Shown: positions 7,932-16,282 of the stretch, in pieces
Layout: the number at the start of each line of letters is the position of its first letter
How positions within the stretch are numbered: position 1 is the stretch's first letter
Assembly (NCBI RefSeq): GCF_000023265.1
Contig: NC_013124.1
Coordinates: 186,001-250,000, forward strand
Direction: 5' to 3'
Length of the DNA stretch: 64,000 bases
From: Acidimicrobium ferrooxidans DSM 10331
Lineage (GTDB): Bacteria > Actinomycetota > Acidimicrobiia > Acidimicrobiales > Acidimicrobiaceae
Program-made: the position numbers and the translations under genes
The notes under the pieces: generated by a model
The model's input: the letters and a program-made list of their open reading frames with translations, nothing else
Told to the model about the DNA's origin: nothing
Databases searched by the model: none

Positions 7932-8348
7932 TCAGTGCACCCCCACGAAGAACGGCTTGACGATGTAGTAGCCACCGACGATCGTCAGCAGCACGCTGAG
8001 TCCGAGCATGGCCTGGAAGAGCGCTCGTTCGTTGCGGACGGCGCCCGGGAAGAAGTCGATCATGATCACTCGCAGACCGTTCAGCGCGTGGTAGAGGAGG
8101 GCGAAGAGCAGGCCGACCTCGAACAGGCGCAGGAAGATGTTGCCGTAGAGCTGGTGGATCTGTTCGTAGACGTGCGGGTCGTTCAGCGTGGCGACGTCGA
8201 CGATGTGGAGCAGGATGAACATGAAGACGAGGAAGCCGGTGACCCGATGGAGGATGAACGCCCACTGGCCGGTCTTGCCTCGATACATCGAGGCGCGCGC
8301 TCGTACTGCGCGCCCTCCAGCCGGAGCCGGCGTCGCTGGCGACGTCAT
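7932..8348 (-). CDS. sdhC: Succinate dehydrogenase cytochrome b subunit SdhC
   Basis: A 138-aa membrane subunit with three helices. W-A-F-I-L-H-R-V-T-G-F and L-L-H-I-V-D carry the histidines expected for heme b, and Y-H-A-L-N-G-L-R is the classic SdhC signature. The ATG at 8348 has AGGAGG seven bases upstream and overlaps the stop of the 48-aa membrane protein (ATGA). With SdhD it forms the membrane part of complex II. Confidence 0.87.
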   Translation of the reverse strand: MTSPATPAPAGGRAVRARASMYRGKTGQWAFILHRVTGFLVFMFILLHIVDVATLNDPHVYEQIHQLYGNIFLRLFEVGLLFALLYHALNGLRVIMIDFFPGAVRNERALFQAMLGLSVLLTIVGGYYIVKPFFVGVH

Positions 8349-8491
8349 GACTGCCTCCTGAACCACCGGGTGCTGCGGGTGGTCGTCGCGACGACGTAGG
8401 CAGCGAAGGCAACGATCCCCAACGCGATCAGACCGAGGGCGATGGAGAACAGGATCTGGGCCAGACTGACCCCCGAAGAGCTCACACTCAT
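8345..8491 (-). CDS. 48-aa single-span membrane protein coupled to sdhC
   Basis: A short gene immediately upstream of sdhC, whose stop codon overlaps the sdhC ATG. The product starts M-S-V-S-S-S-G-V-S-L, continues as one hydrophobic helix of about 25 residues (L-F-S-I-A-L-G-L-I-A-L-G-I-V), and ends with a basic tail (R-W-F-R-R-Q-S) that contains the sdhC Shine-Dalgarno sequence. I do not recognise the family. The coupling suggests a small accessory subunit or assembly partner of complex II, or a leader that drives sdhC translation. Codon use and composition look coding. Confidence 0.65.
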   Translation of the reverse strand: MSVSSSGVSLAQILFSIALGLIALGIVAFAAYVVATTTRSTRWFRRQS

Positions 8492-8660
8492 GGCGCTTAC
8501 GCTAGCGCCCGCTCGGTGTTGGTCGAAATCACGGCGATGCGTCCTTGTCGTGGGTCAACCCAGCTCGCCACCGGCCGGGGCTGTCGTGAGCGTCCTTGGC
8601 GATGCAGTCGGGCTCCGTCGTGAGTGGTGCGACACGACCTGCGATCGGTGGGGCGCTGGC

Positions 8661-9977
8661 TCAAGCGGTCTTGGGTGCCTCGAGCCTCGAGGTGCCGAGG
8701 TAGGGGGCCAGCGCATCGGGCAGGCGTATCGACCCATCGGGTTCGCGACCTTGCTCGAGGAGGGCAGCGATGACGCGTGGCCACGCGAGCGCCGAGCCGT
8801 TGAGGGTGTGCACGTACTCTGGCCGCGCCGCCGGCTCCCGGCGGAACCGCACATTGGCCCGGCGCGCTTGATAGTCGCTGAACCATGACACCGAGGAGAC
8901 TTCGAGCCACGCGTCCACACCGGGCGCGTAGACCTCGAGGTCGAAGGTGCGGGCGGACGACTGTCCGAGGTCCCCAGTGCACAGGTCGACGACACGATAG
9001 ATCAGGCCAAGGCGCTGGAGCAGCGCCTCTGCCCGACCGAGCAGCTCGAGGTGCATGCTCGTGGCATCCTCGGGTGCGACGAGTGCCAGGATCTCGACCT
9101 TGTCGAACTCGTGGAGACGCAGCAGGCCTCTGGTGTCGCGCCCTGCGGACCCTGCCTCGCGCCGATAGCACGGGGTCGCGGCGGTGAGGCGCATGGGGAG
9201 CATCGCAAGGTCGAGGATCTCATCGCGGTAGAGCGACGTGAGCGGCACCTCGGCCGTCGGGATCGCGTAGAGATCATCGCGCTCCATCACGTAGGCGTCG
9301 TCGGCGAACTTGGGGAGGTGGCCCGTTGCCACCATCGTCTCGCGACGGACCAGCGTCGGAGGATGGATCTCTTCGAAGGCCTCTGCGTGGGCATCGAGCG
9401 CGAAGTTCGTCAGAGCGCGGACGAGGCGTGCCCCGAGGTTGCGATAGAGCGCGAACATCGATCCCGAGAGCTTCGCTGCGCGCTCGAGATCGAGAATGCC
9501 GAGCTCGCGACCGATCTCGAAGTGCGGTACGCGACGATGGCTGGGTGTGGTGGACGTGAGATCGACGTCGGGCTCGACCGTGCCGGTCTCCGGCGACCAT
9601 TGGCGTACCACACGGTTGTCGTGTTCGTCCTCGCCGATGGGTGCGTTCGGGCTCGGGATGTTGGGCAAGGTCAGCCAGATCGCGTCGCGATCGCCGGTCA
9701 AGGTGTCGACGCGCTGCTCGAGTTCGTCGAGCCGATTACCGAGCGCTCGGGCGCCCTCTTGCAGCTCGGTCGCGTCTCGACCGCTGCGGCGAGCCTCGGC
9801 GATGTCGCGAGAGCGGGCACGCAGCTCGGCTCGAAGCTGGTCACGCTCGGTGATCACCGCTCGGAGTTGCTGATCGATCGTGGCGAGGTGGGCGACCACC
9901 TCGGGGTCGATCCCGCGGGACGCGAGGCGCCGTGCGACGTCGTCGGGGTGGGCGCGCAGCTCCGTGAGGTCGATCAT
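8661..9977 (-). CDS. serS: Seryl-tRNA synthetase
   Basis: Charges tRNA-Ser with serine in the cytoplasm. The 438-aa protein is of usual length, with an N-terminal antiparallel coiled-coil arm (about residues 25-105) and the class II core. Recognisable segments are L-T-S-L-Y-R-D-E-I near motif 1/2, P-C-Y-R-R-E-A-G-S-A-G-R-D-T-R-G-L (motif 2), and N-G-S-A-L-A-W-P-R (motif 3). The ATG at 9977 is only 22 bp from the divergent ABC transporter gene and has a TAGTCT hexamer 9 nt upstream instead of a Shine-Dalgarno. Confidence 0.96.
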   Translation of the reverse strand: MIDLTELRAHPDDVARRLASRGIDPEVVAHLATIDQQLRAVITERDQLRAELRARSRDIAEARRSGRDATELQEGARALGNRLDELEQRVDTLTGDRDAIWLTLPNIPSPNAPIGEDEHDNRVVRQWSPETGTVEPDVDLTSTTPSHRRVPHFEIGRELGILDLERAAKLSGSMFALYRNLGARLVRALTNFALDAHAEAFEEIHPPTLVRRETMVATGHLPKFADDAYVMERDDLYAIPTAEVPLTSLYRDEILDLAMLPMRLTAATPCYRREAGSAGRDTRGLLRLHEFDKVEILALVAPEDATSMHLELLGRAEALLQRLGLIYRVVDLCTGDLGQSSARTFDLEVYAPGVDAWLEVSSVSWFSDYQARRANVRFRREPAARPEYVHTLNGSALAWPRVIAALLEQGREPDGSIRLPDALAPYLGTSRLEAPKTA

Positions 9978-9984
9978 GCAGCCT

Positions 9985-9990
9985 TAGACT
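9985..9990 (+). promoter_or_regulatory. Candidate leaderless -10 for the ABC operon (TAGACT)
   Basis: TAGACT ends 9 nt before the ATG at 10000. It is part of TTAGACTA, shared with the opposite promoter. Confidence 0.5.
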
Positions 9991-9992
9991 AG
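9987..9992 (-). promoter_or_regulatory. Candidate leaderless -10 for serS (TAGTCT)
   Basis: On the minus strand TAGTCT ends 9 nt before the serS ATG at 9977. It overlaps the plus-strand TAGACT by four bases, so the two promoters are mirror images. Confidence 0.5.
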
Positions 9993-9999
9993 CGATGCG

Positions 10000-10917
10000 A
10001 TGGAGGATGCTCTCGAGGTCCACGACCTCGTCGTGCGCTACGGCTCGTTCGAGGCCGTCCGCGGCGTGTCGCTGCACGTCGCTTTCGGGGAGGTCGTGGG
10101 CGTCCTCGGTCCGAACGGCGCGGGCAAGACCTCGACCGTCGAGACGTTGGAGGGCTACCGACGGGCGGCTCGTGGCGAGGTGCGCGTGCTCGACGTCACC
10201 GATCCGTGGCGGCACCAGCGCACCCTCGCGCGTAAGGTCGGCGTGATGCTCCAAGAGGGAGGCGTCCCGCCGCGGATGCGGGCCCTGGAAGCCCTCGAGA
10301 TCTACGCACAGTTCTACGACGATCCCTGGCCCGTCGCTGAGCTCGTCGATCGTCTGGCGCTGGCGCCCGTTGCGACGACGCCCTTTCGTCGACTCTCGGG
10401 CGGCGAGAAGCAGCGGTTGCTCCTTGCCCTCGCGATCGTCGGCCGTCCACGGGTCGTCTTCCTCGACGAGCCGACGGCAGGCGTCGATCCGGTCGGCAAG
10501 CGCGCCATCCGGGACTTGGTCGCCGAGCTCGCCGGATCGGGCGTCGCGGTGCTGCTCACCGGCCATGAGCTCGAGGAGATCGATCGCATGGTGGATCGGG
10601 TGCTGATCATCGACCACGGCATGCCCGTCGCCGCCGGGAGTCCCGCAGAGCTTCGGGAGCGCTTCGGAGAGGCCGGGGTCGAGTTCACCGTGCGAGGCAG
10701 GCTGGACCCAAGCGTGCTGGCGGCACGACTCGGGGTCGAGGTTCGGCTCGTTGCCGAGGATCGGGTGCACGTCGGGGCTTCGCCGACCCCTCAGTTGGTC
10801 GCGTCGCTCGCGGCGGTGCTCGACGAGCTCGGCGCCGAGGTCGGTCCACTCGAGACGGTGGAGTCGTCCCTCGAGTCGATCTATCTGCGCCTGCTGGACC
10901 GCGGGGAGACGACATGA
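10000..10917 (+). CDS. ABC transporter ATP-binding protein
   Basis: A 305-aa ATPase with Walker A (G-P-N-G-A-G-K-T-S), signature L-S-G-G-E-K-Q-R, Walker B (V-V-F-L-D-E-P-T-A-G-V-D-P) and the H-loop His in L-T-G-H-E-L-E-E. The C-terminal 80 residues are an extension common in DrrA/CcmA-type exporters. It overlaps the permease gene by 4 bp and lies before the heme A synthase gene, an order also known from other actinobacteria, where a role near respiratory-chain biogenesis has been suspected. The substrate is unknown. Confidence 0.92.
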   Translation: MEDALEVHDLVVRYGSFEAVRGVSLHVAFGEVVGVLGPNGAGKTSTVETLEGYRRAARGEVRVLDVTDPWRHQRTLARKVGVMLQEGGVPPRMRALEALEIYAQFYDDPWPVAELVDRLALAPVATTPFRRLSGGEKQRLLLALAIVGRPRVVFLDEPTAGVDPVGKRAIRDLVAELAGSGVAVLLTGHELEEIDRMVDRVLIIDHGMPVAAGSPAELRERFGEAGVEFTVRGRLDPSVLAARLGVEVRLVAEDRVHVGASPTPQLVASLAAVLDELGAEVGPLETVESSLESIYLRLLDRGETT

Positions 10918-11648
10918 GTGCCCATCCAGTACGCGCCCAGGCGGTGTCCGAGCTCAAGCTCGTCCTCCGCCAAGGCGAAGCCGCCCTCCTTACGATCGTG
11001 ATCCCGATCCTCGGTCTCGTGTTGTTTTCCAAGGTCAAGGTATTGCCGGTGCCTGGCGGCATCTCGCGCGTCAACTTCATTCTCAACGGCGCCATCACGT
11101 TCGGCATCATGGCTTCTGGCATGGTCTCGCAGTCGATCACCGTCGCCTTCGATCGTTCCTACGGCGTGTTGAAGCGTCTCGGGATGACGCCCCTCGGACG
11201 CAGTGGGGTGATCGCCGCGAAGCTCGTGGCGGTCGCAGGACTCGAGATCGTCGAGTTGGTACTCCTGCTCGTCGTGGGGGCTGTGCTCGGGTGGCACCCA
11301 GCTGGCAATCCCATCGAGTTCGTCGTCGGTTGGGTGCTCGCGACCGCTGCGTTCGCTGGTGTCGGTCTCGTGCTCGGAGGAACGTTGCGGGCAGAGCTCG
11401 TGCTCGGATTGTCGACCCTGCTCTGGCTGGTGCTCCTCGGTCTCGGCGCGATGGTGGTGCCGCTCGGGAGTCTGCCGGGCCCAGTCGCCGATATCGCCAA
11501 GGTGCTCCCAGCAGCTCCGGCGGCCACCGTGCTGCTCCATGGCATCGCTGTCGGCGGGAGCGCGCCACTGTGGGCGTGGGTGAGTCTCGTCGCCTGGGCA
11601 GTCGTCGCACCGGTCGCGGCGTCTCGGCTGTTCCGGTGGAGCGCCTGA
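10914..11648 (+). CDS. ABC-2 type permease
   Basis: A 244-aa membrane protein with six predicted hydrophobic segments, the membrane partner of the ATPase encoded just upstream. F-D-R-S-Y-G-V-L-K-R-L-G-M-T-P is the conserved cytoplasmic loop of ABC-2 exporters that contacts the ATPase. The start overlaps the ATPase stop (ATGA). Export of a lipid, drug or heme-related compound is possible; the sequence does not decide. Confidence 0.88.
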   Translation: MSAHPVRAQAVSELKLVLRQGEAALLTIVIPILGLVLFSKVKVLPVPGGISRVNFILNGAITFGIMASGMVSQSITVAFDRSYGVLKRLGMTPLGRSGVIAAKLVAVAGLEIVELVLLLVVGAVLGWHPAGNPIEFVVGWVLATAAFAGVGLVLGGTLRAELVLGLSTLLWLVLLGLGAMVVPLGSLPGPVADIAKVLPAAPAATVLLHGIAVGGSAPLWAWVSLVAWAVVAPVAASRLFRWSA

Positions 11649-11681
11649 GTATCCGCCAAGAGCGGGCCGTCGAAGCGTCGG

Positions 11682-11687
11682 TAGGAT
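11682..11687 (+). promoter_or_regulatory. Candidate leaderless -10 for ctaA (TAGGAT)
   Basis: TAGGAT ends 6 nt before the ATG at 11694. No Shine-Dalgarno is visible. Confidence 0.5.
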
Positions 11688-11693
11688 AGAGCC

Positions 11694-12659
11694 ATGCATC
11701 CCGTCGTCGAGCGAGTTCGGTCGGCCGTACCGGTCTCGCCGCAAGTCTTCCGACGTGTGGCGCTCGCCACGCTCGGCGTGTCGACGTTCATCATCTTCAC
11801 CGGCGGCGTGGTTCGTCTGACGCAGTCAGGGCTCGGCTGCCCGACCTGGCCCGACTGCACGACCGGCCACTTCGTGGCGGGCTTCGAGATCCACCCCATG
11901 ATCGAGTTCACGAATCGGGTCGTCACGTTCTTCGCTGGCCTGCTCATGTCCTTGACCTGGGTGGTGGCCCTGTTGCGACGTCCATTCCGGCGGGACCTCG
12001 TGTGGTGGTCGCTCGGTCTCGTCGTCGAGGTCGTCGCCGAGAGCGTGCTCGGCGGTATCACCGTGCTGGAGAAGCTCGCACCCCCCTTCGTCATGGCGCA
12101 CTTCTTGCTCGCGCTCGTCGTGCTATGGAATGCCGTCGTGATCTACCACAAGGCCGGCCAGCCCGAGGGACGCCCAACCTTGGCGGTCTCGTCCGAGGTG
12201 CTGTGGCTGTCGCGGGTGATGTTCCTCGTCCTCGGTGCGCTCGTCTTCGTCGGTACGGCGGTCGCGGGTACCGGACCCTACTCCGGATCCCCGGGGAGCA
12301 AGAGGCTGCACATCCTCACCATGCTGCAGGTGACCTACCTGCACGCCGACATCGCCCTCGTCTTCATTGCGCTCACGCTCGCGGACCTGTTCCTGCTCCA
12401 CCAGGGGCGCTACCCCGCACAGATCCAGCGTGCGGCTCGGAGCATCCTCTGGCTGGGCGCTCTCCAAGGCATCATCGGCTACACGCAGTACTTCACGGGC
12501 TTGCCGCAGTGGCTGATCGCGCTCCACATCCTTGGTGCAGCGGTCATCTGGCTCGCGATGAACCGCTACTACCTCTTGCTGTTCCGCGTGCCCTCGACGC
12601 GCAGGGCGGACCACGCGGTCGCGCCGCAGCAGGCGCCTTCCGTCGCGGCTGCCGACTAG
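11694..12659 (+). CDS. ctaA: Heme A synthase (CtaA/COX15)
   Basis: Oxidises heme O to heme A for aa3-type cytochrome oxidase. The 321-aa protein has eight hydrophobic segments. F-T-G-G-V-V-R-L-T-Q-S-G-L-G-C-P-T-W-P-D-C near residue 31 is the family hallmark, with the Cys pair. Conserved His occur in E-F-T-N-R (first-half region), M-A-H-F-L-L-A, Y-L-H-A-D-I-A and L-H-I-L-G-A. It stands alone after the ABC exporter and before clpS and probably has its own leaderless promoter. Confidence 0.92.
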   Translation: MHPVVERVRSAVPVSPQVFRRVALATLGVSTFIIFTGGVVRLTQSGLGCPTWPDCTTGHFVAGFEIHPMIEFTNRVVTFFAGLLMSLTWVVALLRRPFRRDLVWWSLGLVVEVVAESVLGGITVLEKLAPPFVMAHFLLALVVLWNAVVIYHKAGQPEGRPTLAVSSEVLWLSRVMFLVLGALVFVGTAVAGTGPYSGSPGSKRLHILTMLQVTYLHADIALVFIALTLADLFLLHQGRYPAQIQRAARSILWLGALQGIIGYTQYFTGLPQWLIALHILGAAVIWLAMNRYYLLLFRVPSTRRADHAVAPQQAPSVAAAD

Positions 12660-12713
12660 CGATCGCGACGGACGCTAGCCTTGGTGGTGTTCGTCTCGGG
12701 AGGTGCGTGGTCG

Positions 12714-13004
12714 ATGTCACCGTCACCAGCCCTTGCGCCGGTCGAGTCCGAAGAGGTAGCCGAGACTCGCACCGAAGAGAGCTGGGCGACCATTCTGTGG
12801 GATGACCCAGTGAATCTCATCTCTTATGTGATCTATGTGCTGCAGGCCACCTTCGCCTTCTCCAAGGTCAAGGCGACCGAGCTGACCATGCAGGTTCACA
12901 ACGAGGGCAAGGCCATCGTGGCGACCGGGTCGCGCGAGGACATGGAAGATGCAGCGTCAAAGTTGCATGCCTATGGCTTGTGGGCCACGGTGTCGCGCGC
13001 GTGA
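12714..13004 (+). CDS. clpS: ClpS, ATP-dependent Clp protease adaptor
   Basis: A 96-aa adaptor that brings N-degron substrates to the ClpAP/ClpCP protease. The motif [16 protein letters not shown] corresponds to the N-D-x-x-x-x-x-x-Y-V segment that binds substrate N-termini. [15 protein letters not shown] contacts the Clp ATPase. The ATG at 12714 is preferred, with GGGAGG at 12698-12703. The GTG of the next gene overlaps its stop, the standard clpS-DUF2017 pair of actinobacteria. Confidence 0.92.
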   Translation: MSPSPALAPVESEEVAETRTEESWATILWDDPVNLISYVIYVLQATFAFSKVKATELTMQVHNEGKAIVATGSREDMEDAASKLHAYGLWATVSRA

Positions 13005-13426
13005 GTGCCGGGCCGTTCGTCCGTGATGGCGACGTCGTCGTGGTGGTGCTGTCGGCGCAAGCTCGAGATGTTGTGAGTCGGAGTCTCGAGCTCGTCGCTG
13101 GGATCGTTGCGTCGGGACGCGAGGAAGCCTGGCGGGTTGCTCCGCCGCTCTACGACGACCCGTTGCTCGAAGCCGAGGCGTCGCTCGCGAGCCGAGGTGA
13201 TGCCGGCGGCACCCTCGATGAGGCCCAGTCGCTCATCGGTCGTTGGGCGAAGCGTGTCCGCGACGTCGAGCGCCTCGATCTCGACGCGGCTGATGAATTC
13301 ATGCGCGCGTTGAACTTCGGTCGGCTGGTCCTCGCGGAGACCCGAAGCGTCACCGATGATCGAGGACTCCTCGACCTGTTTGCTTGGCTCATCGAGGCAC
13401 TCGTGGAGGCCCTCCTCGAGGGTTGA
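13001..13426 (+). CDS. DUF2017 family protein
   Basis: A 141-aa protein of unknown function found next to clpS in many actinobacteria. The conserved C-terminal part is clear: [16 protein letters not shown] followed by [20 protein letters not shown] near residue 50 corresponds to the D-D-P of the family. The GTG at 13001 overlaps the clpS stop (GTGA), so the two are translationally coupled and may act together in regulated proteolysis. Confidence 0.85.
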   Translation: MSAGPFVRDGDVVVVVLSAQARDVVSRSLELVAGIVASGREEAWRVAPPLYDDPLLEAEASLASRGDAGGTLDEAQSLIGRWAKRVRDVERLDLDAADEFMRALNFGRLVLAETRSVTDDRGLLDLFAWLIEALVEALLEG

Positions 13427-13532
13427 CGCACCCTACCCTTGCGTCGTCACGCTGGACGAGCGCACCGCACGACAGTAGGGATCTCGCACGTCGACGTCGA
13501 CCCGCGCGGCTCGGCGTGGTCGTCGAGCAGCG

Positions 13533-13562
13533 CGGCCTCGGGCGTCGTGGTGCCCGAGGCCG
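13533..13562. terminator. Hairpin between convergent genes
   Basis: A perfect 11-bp stem, CGGCCTCGGGC with its complement, and an 8-nt loop. It lies between the ends of the DUF2017 gene (+) and the S53 protease gene (-), so it could terminate both. There is no T-run. Confidence 0.5.
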
Positions 13563-13580
13563 TCCCTGCGACGCGGCCGC

Positions 13581-15668
13581 TCAGTCGCCGAGCTCTCTCG
13601 GGATCGCGGTCTGGAAGCTGCGGAACAGCTGCGTGAGGTCCGCGTAGCCGAGGCCCGATCCCGGATTGAACACGGCGCCTTGGGAGCCGGTGTAGAAGTC
13701 GTTCGTGTTGGTGAACTCACCGGAGATCGCAAGCTGGGCGTTGCCGATCTGGCCGCTGTAGTAGGCCGAGCCGTCGATGGTGTTCGAATCGAGCGGCGTG
13801 AACGGCGACGACGTCGAGGTCGCGAAGCGGTAGATGTTCGGATTCCAGAAGCCGAGCCGTACGCCCCCGAGGGCGCTCTCGTAGACGGCGTCGGTCCCGT
13901 TGAGCTGAGGCGCGATGAAGCTCGTGCCACCGAAGTCCACCAGCTTTGACCCGTAGACGCTCTGGAACTGTGGGTCGTAGACCGCATAGCCGGTCTGGGG
14001 GTCGGCGTTGAACGCCAGGTCCGGCGTGACGCGGCCACCGCTCATGCCCGTCTGAAGCGTCGGGGCAGGGTTGAACGAGAACTGCGTCGGCTCGACGAGG
14101 CCTGGTGCGACCTGCTGTGGATCGATCGGCGTCAAGAACTCATAGGCCGAGTAGCTCCCTGCCCCCACCATCTGACCCTGTTGGTAGAGCGGACGGCCGA
14201 AGAGGGTGGAGTAGCCACCGCCTGATCCCACCGGCAAGCTCGTGGCTGCTTGGGCCTCGTTCTGGAAGCCGAGTGCGATGTACATCGGCCACAGGTAGTC
14301 CCAGCCCCAGGTCATCTGCTGCGGGATGGTCACCGACTCGGTGCCGACTTGGGTCCCGTTCGCCATGATCGGGTAGGTCTGAGTACCCGGGAGCGTCGTG
14401 CCGCCAGCGGCGGTGTCGTAGGGGGAGTCGGAGGGCGAGATAATGCCGAGGTTGGTGGTGCCGATGTCACGAGCTGGGTTGTAGGCCCCATAATCGCCGC
14501 TCGCGATGAAGTTCGACTGTCCCTGCGCCGCCATCTCGAGGAAGGCCTGGTTGAACGAGGCCGCATACCCCGGTGACTCCTGCGCTGCGTCCACCGCAGC
14601 TTGGATCGCGGTCTCGGACTCACCCCAGCTCGACGAGACGGAGCCGGCGACGTTCTGGCTGGCCGCCTCGTAGAAGGCGTCGACGAAGCCGTAGTCGGTG
14701 TTGGGCGCCTGGTACACGACGATCTTGGCCATCGGCGCGATCGTGCCCGACTGCTCGACGTCGAGGGTGGTCTCGTCGGAGCCAGCGTTCAGCGACACCG
14801 GCCCTGCACCGCCGTCGACGTTGACGAGCGCAAGACGATTCGGCAACGTCACGACGTGCGCGATGTTCCTCCAGAAGTACATCGGCACCGAAGGGTTCAC
14901 GCTCGCCAAGGTCACGATGCCGATGGTCTGCCCCTGACCGAGGTAGCCCGCTTGCTGGAGCGGTGTGAGGTTGTAGTCGCTCGTGAAGGCCTGCGGCAGC
15001 TGATCGGTGGGTGCTGCGGTTTGCGACGACCCAGCCGTGGGTGCGACCTGGTTGATGCCGGGCACCGCGAGCGACTCGTAGGGCGCGTAGTTCGACAACC
15101 CGAGCACGGCCAGAATGTTCGACGCCAGGTTCAACGGCATCTGCGGCGCGCTGCGCGTCCCGTAGACCGTCTGGGTCGTCGCGGGCGCACTGGCTGCGGG
15201 CCTGGTGGTGACGGTGAAGTTCTCGAGCAAGATCCCAAGGGCCTTGTCGTACTGTGCGGCCGTGCCCTGCGAGGTGACATCGAGGCCATCGCTCATGGCC
15301 TGGGAGCTGATGCCGAACTCACGGAGGAACCCACGCAGCGCGAGGATGTACTCTTCGGTCTGGCCGTACTCGAGCGCGAACTCATGGGGCGTCAGGTACG
15401 GACCACGCCAACCAGCAGCCACCCGAGAGGCAAGCTGTCCCTGGTTGCGCATCTTCAGGATGAACGACACCCGCATCATCGTCGACCCAGCCGTGGTGCC
15501 CGTCGGGGTGGCGTGCGAGAGCACATCGGCACCGATGCCCTGCGACACCGGCACCAGCGGATCAGACGCCGACGCGAGCGACTGCGCGCCTGGCATCGCC
15601 AGTGCAGCGCCGACGAGGCCGATGGATCCGAGGATTCCCAGGTATTTCGTGCGAGCCAAACGCTTCAT
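13581..15668 (-). CDS. Secreted S53 peptidase (kumamolisin/sedolisin type)
   Basis: A 695-aa secreted acid protease precursor. Residues 1-35 form a signal peptide (K-R-L-A-R-T-K-Y then a hydrophobic stretch ending A-S-A-S). A pro-domain follows to about residue 215, including Y-L-T-P-H-E-F-A-L-E-Y-G. The catalytic domain has the expected sedolisin residues: Glu299 and Asp303 in D-E-T-T-L-D-V-E, oxyanion Asp392 in S-G-D-Y-G, and Ser583 in G-G-T-S-F-I-A-P-Q. S53 enzymes work at low pH, in line with an acidophilic host. The ATG at 15668 is set by the signal peptide. Confidence 0.93.
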   Translation of the reverse strand: MKRLARTKYLGILGSIGLVGAALAMPGAQSLASASDPLVPVSQGIGADVLSHATPTGTTAGSTMMRVSFILKMRNQGQLASRVAAGWRGPYLTPHEFALEYGQTEEYILALRGFLREFGISSQAMSDGLDVTSQGTAAQYDKALGILLENFTVTTRPAASAPATTQTVYGTRSAPQMPLNLASNILAVLGLSNYAPYESLAVPGINQVAPTAGSSQTAAPTDQLPQAFTSDYNLTPLQQAGYLGQGQTIGIVTLASVNPSVPMYFWRNIAHVVTLPNRLALVNVDGGAGPVSLNAGSDETTLDVEQSGTIAPMAKIVVYQAPNTDYGFVDAFYEAASQNVAGSVSSSWGESETAIQAAVDAAQESPGYAASFNQAFLEMAAQGQSNFIASGDYGAYNPARDIGTTNLGIISPSDSPYDTAAGGTTLPGTQTYPIMANGTQVGTESVTIPQQMTWGWDYLWPMYIALGFQNEAQAATSLPVGSGGGYSTLFGRPLYQQGQMVGAGSYSAYEFLTPIDPQQVAPGLVEPTQFSFNPAPTLQTGMSGGRVTPDLAFNADPQTGYAVYDPQFQSVYGSKLVDFGGTSFIAPQLNGTDAVYESALGGVRLGFWNPNIYRFATSTSSPFTPLDSNTIDGSAYYSGQIGNAQLAISGEFTNTNDFYTGSQGAVFNPGSGLGYADLTQLFRSFQTAIPRELGD

Positions 15669-16282
15669 CGCTCCAACCCCCTCTGTGGATGTGACGAGGG
15701 ATCTCGCAGACCCCGCTGGATCATACATCGCGTCGCGTCGTGCGGTGGGATTTCTACGGAGAGTTTGTGCGCTTGGCACGCAGCGGCAACATTACCACTC
15801 GATGTGGGCGCGAGACCACAAACGATGGGCCAGAGCTGGGCGCGGCGCGCTGAAGTGAGTGGTCGGGCGCACCGTGCGAGGTGGCCCTTCCCTGCCGCCG
15901 CGACTCGCGCTTTCGACCAGACAGAGCCGCGTGGGAACGGTGCTTGGGCTCCATATCCCAGGGCATCGAGCCAGGACTCATCGTCGTGGCGCTGAGTTCG
16001 GCTCGCCTCCGAGCTTTCGACACACGCATTGGCGCTCGGAGTTCGCCGACGTCGCAGCGGTCGACCAACGAGGAGCCGAGCAGGTCGCGGGCGCCCGACG
16101 CTGATGATGTCCTGGCCGCGTAAGGCTCTGGTCGACAAGGGTGGTCTCGGACAGAGGTCGTGGTGTGCCCCGCCGGCTGGGTGGTGAGCCGAAGGCGGTG
16201 GCTGTGCGGGTGCTCGGTCGGCGCCGGGCACGGGCTGTGCCGGCGATGTCGGGTCACACGAAGCACTCGTGTCGACGACGGC
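15669..16282. other. 614-bp gap without a supported gene
   Basis: Several frames of 60-190 codons are open here, but none gives a recognisable or signal-bearing product, and their composition is that of chance frames in GC-rich DNA. On the minus strand, TATGAT about 55 bp before the S53 protease start is a possible -10 for that gene, without a clear -35. The rest presumably holds the protease control region. Confidence 0.4.
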
